In this document: positions 7,081-12,732 of the stretch, one piece after another
Position numbering within the stretch: the stretch's first letter is position 1
Layout of the letters: each line of letters starts with the position of its first letter
NCBI GenBank assembly: GCA_016219145.1
Contig: JACRCG010000057.1
Span: forward strand, 1 to 14,136
Length of the DNA stretch: 14,136 bases
Origin: Deltaproteobacteria bacterium
GTDB lineage: Bacteria > Desulfobacterota > Desulfuromonadia > Geobacterales > Pseudopelobacteraceae
Reading direction: 5' to 3'
Notes under the pieces: generated by a model
Database searches by the model: none
What the model was told of the DNA's origin: nothing
The model's input: the letters and a program-made list of their open reading frames with translations, nothing else
Program-made: the position numbers and the translations under genes

Positions 7081-8271
7081 TTAAAATTCAACCCCCAGCG
7101 CCTTTGCCACGGTATGCATATCCTTGTCTCCACGTCCGGACAGACAGACTACTATGGTTTTGTTTTTCCCCAGCTCAGGAGCCAGTTTCAGAGCGTACGC
7201 GATAGCGTGGGATGATTCCAGAGCCGGAATAATACCCTCTTCGCGGGTCAGAACTGAAAAGCCGTTCAAGGCCTCGTCATCGGTAATCGAGACATAATCG
7301 GCTCTGCCTGCGTCTTTAAGCCAGGAGTGTTCCGGGCCGACCCCTGGGTAGTCAAGACCGGCGGAGATTGAATGAGCATGGGCAATTTGACCATGCTGGT
7401 CCTGCAACAGATAGGTTCTGTTGCCGTGCAGAATACCGGGAGAGCCGGCGCAGAGCGGAGCAGCATGCTTGCCGGTTTCGATGCCGTATCCCGAGGCCTC
7501 AACCCCGATCAGGCGTACCTTCCGGTTTTTGATGAACGGGTAGAACAGCCCCAGAGCATTACTTCCGCCGCCGACACAGGCTACCAGACAATCGGGCAGA
7601 CGCCTTTCCACTTTCTTATGCTGCCGCTTGACTTCATGTCCGATCACCGACTGGAAGTCACGCACCATCATCGGGTAAGGGTGCGGCCCGGCCACGGTTC
7701 CGATCACATAAAAGGTGTCATGAATGCTGGAGACCCAGTTGCGCATGGCCTCGTTCATGGCGTCCTTCAGCGTGGCGGTTCCGGCGGTGACCGGAGTCAC
7801 TGTGGCCCCCAGCAGCTTCATGCGGAACACATTCTGCGCCTGGCGATGGGTATCCTCTTCGCCCATGAAAACTTCACATTGCATCCCGAACAGTGCCGCC
7901 ACTGTAGCTGTGGCCACTCCGTGCATCCCTGCGCCGGTCTCGGCAATGACGCGCTTCTTGCCCATGCGCCTCGCCAGCAGCCCCTGGCCGATGGTGTTGT
8001 TGATTTTGTGCGCCCCGGTATGGTTCAGGTCTTCGCGTTTCAGGTATATCCTGGCCCCGCCCAGCATCTTGGTCAGCTTCTCGGCATAATAGAGCGGGTT
8101 CGGCCGTCCAACGTACTGCCTCAGGTAATATTCGAACTCCTGCCTGAATTCGCGGTCATGGCGATAATGCTCGTAGGCCTTTTCCAGCTCCAGCAGGGCC
8201 GGCATCAGAGTTTCAGGGACGTAGCGTCCGCCATAAGCGCCAAAATGGCCGTTTTTATCGGGAAGTTTCAA
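7081..8271 (-). CDS. trpB: Tryptophan synthase beta chain (classical TrpB)
   Basis: TrpB condenses indole with serine to give tryptophan, using pyridoxal phosphate in an alpha2-beta2 complex with TrpA. The 396-residue product begins KLPDKNGHFGAYGGRYVPETLMPAL and is of normal length. The PLP lysine is Lys89 (NHTGAHKINN), the catalytic Glu is Glu111 (AETGAGMHG), and the phosphate-binding loop GGGSNA is at 234-239. LESSHA and SGRGDKD near the C terminus complete the family pattern. The start is TTG at 8271, with AAGGAG 8 nt upstream; there is no in-frame ATG near the expected N terminus. The first 17 nt overlap the end of trpF, so the genes are translationally coupled. A terminator follows with no trpA, whose product this protein would normally need as partner. 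Confidence 0.96.
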   Translation of the reverse strand: MKLPDKNGHFGAYGGRYVPETLMPALLELEKAYEHYRHDREFRQEFEYYLRQYVGRPNPLYYAEKLTKMLGGARIYLKREDLNHTGAHKINNTIGQGLLARRMGKKRVIAETGAGMHGVATATVAALFGMQCEVFMGEEDTHRQAQNVFRMKLLGATVTPVTAGTATLKDAMNEAMRNWVSSIHDTFYVIGTVAGPHPYPMMVRDFQSVIGHEVKRQHKKVERRLPDCLVACVGGGSNALGLFYPFIKNRKVRLIGVEASGYGIETGKHAAPLCAGSPGILHGNRTYLLQDQHGQIAHAHSISAGLDYPGVGPEHSWLKDAGRADYVSITDDEALNGFSVLTREEGIIPALESSHAIAYALKLAPELGKNKTIVVCLSGRGDKDMHTVAKALGVEF

Positions 8272-8884
8272 AATCCATGCTCCTTATCGAACTGAAAAAA
8301 CGCCGAATCAGTTCAGCATCTTTTTTACCCGGCTCTGACTCCACTCCGCTTGAAACATCCACGGCATAGGGCCTGACTTTTTGAACAGCCTCGGCAACAT
8401 TCTCGGGCGTGAGTCCTCCGGCCAGAATGATGCGCCCTGAAACTGCTGCAGCGGCAGCAATATCCCAGTTGAATGTTTTTCCAGTTCCCCCATGAGCGGC
8501 AGGAGACCAGGCATCCAGCAGGCTTGCGGCGACAGGATAGCTCTTGATATCGTCCAGGCTGGTCATGTCTCTTACCCGGAAAGCCTTGATGATCCTTCGA
8601 TTGACAGCCCGGCAGAACTCCGGCGTTTCTTCGCCGTGCAGCTGCACAATGTCAAGGCCGCACAGATCGGCGGTCTCGTTGACAATGCCCGCCTCCTCGT
8701 TGACAAAGAGCCCGACAGTCTGAACAAAGGGGGGCAGCCTGCGGATTATTGCGGCAGCCTGTTCCGGGAAAATATGGCGGGGTGATTTCTGGTAGAAGAC
8801 GAAGCCGAGAGCGTCAGCTCCGGCTTCTACTGCCACCAGGGCGTCTTCATAATTGGTTATGCCGCAGATTTTAATTCGAACCAT
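8255..8884 (-). CDS. trpF: Phosphoribosylanthranilate isomerase
   Basis: TrpF carries out the Amadori rearrangement of phosphoribosylanthranilate to CdRP in tryptophan synthesis. From the ATG at 8884 the protein has 209 residues, normal for the family, and starts MVRIKICGITNYEDA. The catalytic Cys is Cys7 (KICGIT) and the catalytic Asp is Asp124 (LLDAW). The phosphate-binding segments GFVFYQKSPR, HGGTGKTFNW, ILAGGLTPENV and VDVSSGVES are all visible in a single TIM barrel. The start has only a weak ribosome site (TTGGAT). An extension to 8971 is open, but its extra 29 residues are merely the translation of the upstream inverted repeat. The 3' end overlaps trpB by 17 nt. A frame continuation over the trpB ribosome site gives the last residues DFETSR. 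Confidence 0.95.
   Translation of the reverse strand: MVRIKICGITNYEDALVAVEAGADALGFVFYQKSPRHIFPEQAAAIIRRLPPFVQTVGLFVNEEAGIVNETADLCGLDIVQLHGEETPEFCRAVNRRIIKAFRVRDMTSLDDIKSYPVAASLLDAWSPAAHGGTGKTFNWDIAAAAAVSGRIILAGGLTPENVAEAVQKVRPYAVDVSSGVESEPGKKDAELIRRFFSSIRSMDFETSR
8280..8285 (-). promoter_or_regulatory. Ribosome-binding site supporting the TTG start of trpB
   Basis: On the minus strand AAGGAG lies 8 nt before TTG (8271-8269). It is inside the trpF coding sequence. It is the main reason for accepting a TTG start. Confidence 0.65.
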
Positions 8885-8911
8885 ATTCAAAATCCAAAGT
8901 TCTGAATTCAT

Positions 8912-9034
8912 AACACAGAGCAACGGAGCAACAGAGAAATCAAAATCTCGCTTCAATATGTCTAAAGGCACTTCGCAACGGTTTGAGCAACATCATTTTC
9001 TCAGATTTTCTCCGTTGCTCCGTTGCTCTGTGTT
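8912..9034. repeat. Long inverted repeat (28-bp arms) between trpB2 and trpF
   Basis: The left arm (8912-8939) begins AACACAGAGCAACGGAGCAA. The right arm (9007-9034) is its reverse complement with a single mismatch. The 67-nt centre (8940-9006) carries further partial copies of the same CAACGG/GAGCAAC words, for example GAGCAAC at 8986-8992 against GTTGCTC at 9014-9020. Within each arm the octamer AGCAACGG is tandemly repeated, perfectly in the right arm and with one change in the left. The element fills nearly the whole 165-bp gap between the trpB2 stop and the trpF start. I see no target-site duplication beside it and no open gene. It could be a dispersed palindromic/MITE-like repeat or an RNA hairpin that adjusts trpB2 versus trpF expression. 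It lacks a T-run, so it does not look like a simple terminator. Confidence 0.85.
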
Positions 9035-9049
9035 TCAACAGGTTGCGCT

Positions 9050-10405
9050 TTACAGATTGATCTTCGGCAATCGCTCCAGCGCCGCTCTTACCATTTCGCT
9101 GGGATACTCATAATCCTCAAGGTTGCCTGACAGGTAGGAGTCGTAGGCCCCCATGTCCAGCTGGCCATGTCCGGAGAGGCCGAAAAGAATGGTTTTTTCT
9201 TTCCCTTCTTCCTTGGCGATAACCGCTTCGTCAATGGCGGCGCGCACGGCGTGGGACGACTCCGGCGCTGGGATAATCCCTTCAGAGCGGGCAAACAGCA
9301 GTGCGCCTTCGAAGCAGGAATTCTGCTTGTAGGATTTGGCCTCGATCTGGCCGGCATGGTAGAGCTGCGAGACCAGCGGCGACTCGCCGTGATAGCGCAG
9401 TCCCCCGGCGTGGATGCCGGGAGGCATGAAATCATGTCCCAATGTGTACATCATGGCGATCGGCGCAACTTTGGCCGTGTCACCGTAATCGAAGGCATAC
9501 ACGCCCTTTGTCAGGGTCGGGCAGGAGGCCGGTTCGACCGCCAGGCAGCGCACATTCTTTCCGCTGGCCCTGTCGGCGATAAACGGAAATGCCAGCCCGG
9601 CAAAGTTAGAACCGCCGCCGCAACAGGCGATCACGACATCCGGATAATCTCCGGCGATCTTGAGCTGCGCCTGGGCTTCCTGGCCGATGATGGTCTGATG
9701 CAGGCAGACATGGTTCAATACGCTCCCCAGAGCATAATTGGTGTCGGCATGGGTGGCGGCATCCTCGACCGCTTCCGATATGGCGATACCAAGGCTGCCG
9801 AGACAGTCCGGGTCGTGGGCCAGAATCGAGCGCCCCGAGTTGGTGAATTCAGATGGCGAAGGGATTACCTGCGCACCCCACAGCTGCATCATGCTTTTGC
9901 GGTAGGGCTTCTGGGTACAGGAAATCTTGACCATGTAGATCGTGCACTCCAGGCCGAACATCGAACATGCCAGGGCCAGGGAACTGCCCCATTGTCCGGC
10001 GCCGGTTTCGGTGGCCAGGCGGCGGATACCGGCCTGCTTGTTGTAGTAGGCCTGGGGGATGGCCGAGTTGGGCTTGTGTGAACCGGCCGGAGAGACACCT
10101 TCGTATTTGTAATAGATCTTGGCCGGAGTGCCGAGCGCCTTTTCCAGACGGCGGGCGCGGAACAGCGGCGATGGCCGCCACAGTTTATAGATATCGCGGA
10201 CTTCATCAGGGATGTCAATCCAGCGCTGCGACGACATTTCCTGCTCGATCAGCGCCATCGGAAAAATGGCCAGCATTTCGTCCGGCGTAACCGGCTGCAT
10301 CGTTCGCGGGCTGATAACCGGCGCCAGAGGGCCGGGCATATCCGGGATGATGTTGTACCACTGACGCGGGATCTGATCTTCAGGCAACAGAATTTTTGTA
10401 TTCAT
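9050..10405 (-). CDS. trpB2: TrpB2-type tryptophan synthase beta-like PLP enzyme
   Basis: The 451-residue product is a fold-type II PLP enzyme of the TrpB2/TrpB-like family, which is longer than TrpB (~400) and diverges in the part that contacts TrpA. The N-terminal extension (QIPRQWYNIIPDMPGPLAPVI) is typical. The PLP lysine is Lys111 (SPAGSHKPNSA), the catalytic Glu is Glu133 (ATETGAGQWGSS), the phosphate loop CGGGSNF is at about 262-268, and PESSHAVRAAID and GLSGHGQLDM lie near the end. TrpB2 enzymes make tryptophan from indole and serine without needing TrpA and have been proposed to salvage indole. The start has a strong AGGGGGAACC site. It follows hom by 26 nt, and the long inverted repeat and trpF come after. 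In many operons the position after hom belongs to threonine synthase (also a fold-type II PLP enzyme), but the motifs here are TrpB2. Confidence 0.94.
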   Translation of the reverse strand: MNTKILLPEDQIPRQWYNIIPDMPGPLAPVISPRTMQPVTPDEMLAIFPMALIEQEMSSQRWIDIPDEVRDIYKLWRPSPLFRARRLEKALGTPAKIYYKYEGVSPAGSHKPNSAIPQAYYNKQAGIRRLATETGAGQWGSSLALACSMFGLECTIYMVKISCTQKPYRKSMMQLWGAQVIPSPSEFTNSGRSILAHDPDCLGSLGIAISEAVEDAATHADTNYALGSVLNHVCLHQTIIGQEAQAQLKIAGDYPDVVIACCGGGSNFAGLAFPFIADRASGKNVRCLAVEPASCPTLTKGVYAFDYGDTAKVAPIAMMYTLGHDFMPPGIHAGGLRYHGESPLVSQLYHAGQIEAKSYKQNSCFEGALLFARSEGIIPAPESSHAVRAAIDEAVIAKEEGKEKTILFGLSGHGQLDMGAYDSYLSGNLEDYEYPSEMVRAALERLPKINL

Positions 10406-10431
10406 GGTTCCCCCTGATGAGAATATATGTA

Positions 10432-11748
10432 CTATTCGAGGTTGTCTTCAATGCGGATGAAACTGGTTTTGCAGCTGATGATATCGAGTTGGTCTATCTC
10501 TGACAAGGCCAGCTGTATCGAGCCTTCGCGGGCTTCGTGGGTCATGATGACAATCGGGACCGGGGTCTCGTCGTTGGCTTCGTGAGCGGTCTGCACCATT
10601 GATTCGATGCTGATGCCGTGTCTGCCGAGTGAACCGGCGATAGAACCGAGCACGCCCGGTTTGTCAAGAGCGCTGAAGCGGAGCATGTATTTGCTGACTA
10701 TCATGGACATCGGCTTGACAGGAATGTCGGAGATGGCGTCGTCCAGGAATCCGAGCGGCGACATCCGGCGTCCGGCGCCGGCCTGCATGGTGCGGGAAAG
10801 GCCGATCAGGTCACCGACTATGGCGCTGGCGGTCGGGTTCTGTCCCGCGCCGCGCCCGTAAAACATGACCGGGCCGACAAAATCACCGGTCAGGCGGATG
10901 GCGTTGAAAACGCCGTTAACATCGGCCAGAGGGTTATGCAGCGGTATCATGGTGGGATGAACGCGGGCTTCGACCTTGCCGTCGGTCAATTTGCCGATGG
11001 CCAGCAGCTTGATGCGGTAGCCGAATTCCCGTGCAAACTTCACATCAAGTCCGCTTATCCCGGAGATACCCTCGGTGTGAATATCCTTGAAGTCGATGCG
11101 CGTGCCGAAGCAGAGCGAAATCAGGATGGCCAGCTTATGAGCCGTATCGACCCCTTCGATATCAAAAGTCGGGTCCGGTTCGGCGTAGCCCAGCTCCTGA
11201 GCGGCTTTGAGCACATCCGAGAAATCGGCTCCCTCCTGGGTCATGCGGGTCAGGATGTAGTTGCAGGTACCGTTCATGATGCCGAAGACACTGCCGAAAC
11301 GGTTGGCGGCCAGATTGCTCTTGATGGCGGTCAGCACCGGGATGCCGCCTCCAACCGAGGCCTCGAACTGGACTTCGACCCCTTTGCGGGCTGCCGCTGT
11401 GTAGATTTCGTGGCCATGCAGAGCCAGGAGCGCCTTGTTGGCCGTGACGATGTGCTTGCCGTTTTCAATGGCTTTCAGGACAAAAGTCTTGGCCGGTTCA
11501 TAGCCGCCGATCAGTTCTATGACGACCGAAATTTCGGGGTCGTTGAAGATCGCATTAACATCAGTCGTAAGAATTGAGGGATCAACCGAAACGCCGCGGT
11601 CGCTGGTGATATCCAGATCAGCGATTCGTTTCAGCACAATGCCGGTGCCGACCTTGTTTCTGATAACATCAGCATTTTCGCGCAGCAGCTTGACTACACC
11701 CGCTCCAATATTCCCAAAACCTATCAGGCCAACTTTTATATCGCTCAT
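10432..11748 (-). CDS. hom: Homoserine dehydrogenase with C-terminal ACT domain
   Basis: This enzyme reduces aspartate semialdehyde to homoserine, the common precursor of threonine and methionine. The 438-residue product has the Rossmann NAD(P) motif GLIGFGNIGAGVV (residues 7-19) and TANKALLA with Lys105. The signature region is GIMNGTCNYILTRMT then AEPDPTFDIEGVDTAHKLAIL, which includes Asp201 and Lys205, the pair expected at the catalytic site. An ACT domain covers about 354-435 (YMLRFSALDKPGVLGSIAGSL and SIESMVQ), which suggests feedback control, probably by threonine. No aspartokinase domain is fused. The ATG overlaps the nusB stop as ATGA, and a GAGGA ribosome site is present. Next in the operon is trpB2, 26 nt downstream. 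Confidence 0.96.
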   Translation of the reverse strand: MSDIKVGLIGFGNIGAGVVKLLRENADVIRNKVGTGIVLKRIADLDITSDRGVSVDPSILTTDVNAIFNDPEISVVIELIGGYEPAKTFVLKAIENGKHIVTANKALLALHGHEIYTAAARKGVEVQFEASVGGGIPVLTAIKSNLAANRFGSVFGIMNGTCNYILTRMTQEGADFSDVLKAAQELGYAEPDPTFDIEGVDTAHKLAILISLCFGTRIDFKDIHTEGISGISGLDVKFAREFGYRIKLLAIGKLTDGKVEARVHPTMIPLHNPLADVNGVFNAIRLTGDFVGPVMFYGRGAGQNPTASAIVGDLIGLSRTMQAGAGRRMSPLGFLDDAISDIPVKPMSMIVSKYMLRFSALDKPGVLGSIAGSLGRHGISIESMVQTAHEANDETPVPIVIMTHEAREGSIQLALSEIDQLDIISCKTSFIRIEDNLE

Positions 11749-12179
11749 TGTTCCTCGCTGCTTGTTTCGTTTTTTTCACATGCTTCGATCTCGTCCAGGA
11801 TCCCGTTCACAAACGCCGGAGATTCCTTGTCGCCGAAGCGCCGGGCGATTTCGATCGCCTCGTTGATACTGACTTTTTTAGGGATGTCCGGGCAGAACAT
11901 CAGCTCAAAGGCTGCCATGCGCATGATGGCCAGATCCACCCGCGGCATGCGGGAGAGGGACCAGTTTTTGGAACGGGCCTTGATCGCCTCGTCAATGGTT
12001 TCGCGCCGGGCCTGAACTCCATGCACCAGCCCTTCAGCGAATTCCCGCACCCGTCCGGTTACCTCGGGATGCACCTCACGAAAGGCCTGCAGGGTCTCCG
12101 GCAATCCGGACGAAATGTTGGAATCCAGAGCGTACAGTATTTGCAGGGCCAATTCGCGCCCTTCGCGTCGTAACCCCAT
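11745..12179 (-). CDS. nusB: Transcription antitermination factor NusB
   Basis: NusB binds BoxA RNA with NusE (ribosomal protein S10) and promotes antitermination in rRNA operons. The 144-residue all-helical protein begins MGLRREGRELALQILYALD. It contains the C-terminal family block WSLSRMPRVDLAIMRMAAFEL, VSINEAIEIARRFGDKESPAFVNGILDEI. The length is normal. The ATG overlaps the ribH stop by 1 nt (TAATG) and the TGA overlaps the hom ATG, so translation is coupled on both sides. The ribH-nusB pairing is common across bacteria and supports both calls. The acidic tail (NETSSEEQ) is not conserved. Confidence 0.95.
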   Translation of the reverse strand: MGLRREGRELALQILYALDSNISSGLPETLQAFREVHPEVTGRVREFAEGLVHGVQARRETIDEAIKARSKNWSLSRMPRVDLAIMRMAAFELMFCPDIPKKVSINEAIEIARRFGDKESPAFVNGILDEIEACEKNETSSEEQ

Positions 12180-12646
12180 TATGCGAGGGCTTTCAAGAGG
12201 TTGACTGTCTCAATCGCAGTGACGGCGGACTCGAAGCCCTTGTTGCCGGCCTTTGTTCCGGCGCGCTCAACGGCCTGCTCGATGGTGTCGGTTGTCAGCA
12301 CGCCGAACGAAATCGGTACGCCGCTGTCAAGCGAAACGCTGGCTACACCTTTTGAAACCTCGGAAGCAACGTAGTCGAAGTGTGGTGTGGAGCCGCGTAT
12401 GACGGCGCCCAGACAGATGACGGCATCATATTTTTGCGACCCGGCCAGTTTTTTTGCGGCCAAAGGAATTTCAAACGCTCCCGGAACACGGGCTACATGG
12501 ATGTCGGAGTCGGACGCGCCGTGCCTGACCAGCGCATCAACTGCGCCTTCCAGCAGACGCTCTGATATGAAACTGTTGAAACGGCTGACTACGATGCCGA
12601 ACTTGAGCCCCTTGGCTTCAAGCTTTCCCTCATAGAACTGTGGCAT
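12179..12646 (-). CDS. ribH: 6,7-dimethyl-8-ribityllumazine synthase
   Basis: RibH condenses ribitylaminouracil with dihydroxybutanone phosphate to give lumazine, the penultimate step of riboflavin synthesis, usually as a large icosahedral or pentameric assembly. The 155-residue product has VVSRFNSFIS (Phe23 of the RFN motif stacks on the substrate), RVPGAFEIP (54-61), and GAVIRGSTPHFDYV with the catalytic His89. It ends with GNKGFESAVTAIETVNLLK. The start has a strong ribosome site (GGGAGGAAGTC before ATG). An 86-bp gap separates it from cbiD upstream. No ribD, ribE or ribBA is next to it in the window, although those often precede ribH. No FMN riboswitch fits in the gap. Confidence 0.96.
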   Translation of the reverse strand: MPQFYEGKLEAKGLKFGIVVSRFNSFISERLLEGAVDALVRHGASDSDIHVARVPGAFEIPLAAKKLAGSQKYDAVICLGAVIRGSTPHFDYVASEVSKGVASVSLDSGVPISFGVLTTDTIEQAVERAGTKAGNKGFESAVTAIETVNLLKALA

Positions 12647-12684
12647 GACTTCCTCCCTGATATAGCGTGAAAAAAAGAAATACT

Positions 12685-12712
12685 AGCATAATTTTTTATC
12701 GAAAGGGATCAA
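12685..12712 (-). promoter_or_regulatory. Possible promoter for the ribH-nusB-hom-trp cluster
   Basis: On the minus strand, TTGATC (12712-12707) and TATGCT (12690-12685) are 16 bp apart, each 4 of 6 to consensus, in a very AT-rich gap between cbiD and ribH. A TG-containing extended -10 (TGCTAGTAT) overlaps it. No convincing terminator for cbiD is present, so read-through from the cobalamin operon is also possible. Confidence 0.35.
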
Positions 12713-12732
12713 AAAAAGTTCGATTTACCGCT

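Noticed and set aside
7372..8295. A 307-residue + strand open frame opposite trpB
   Set aside because: TrpB motifs are complete on the minus strand; the antisense product has a His/Arg/Gln-rich composition and no family resemblance.
8885..8971. 29-residue N-terminal extension of TrpF
   Set aside because: It translates the left part of the inverted repeat; TrpF proteins begin at the MVRIKICGIT position.
8912..9034. Interpreting the 28-bp inverted repeat as an insertion sequence
   Set aside because: There is no transposase frame between the arms and no target duplication at the ends; only a repeat call is supported.
9167..10081. A 304-residue + strand open frame opposite trpB2
   Set aside because: It is a shadow of the TrpB2 gene for the same reasons.
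10406..10431. Tryptophan leader peptide or attenuator before trpB2
   Set aside because: The hom-trpB2 gap is only 26 nt, with no Trp codon run and no terminator hairpin.
12647..12732. FMN riboswitch before ribH
   Set aside because: The 86-bp gap is AT-rich and too short, and lacks the conserved RFN element blocks.
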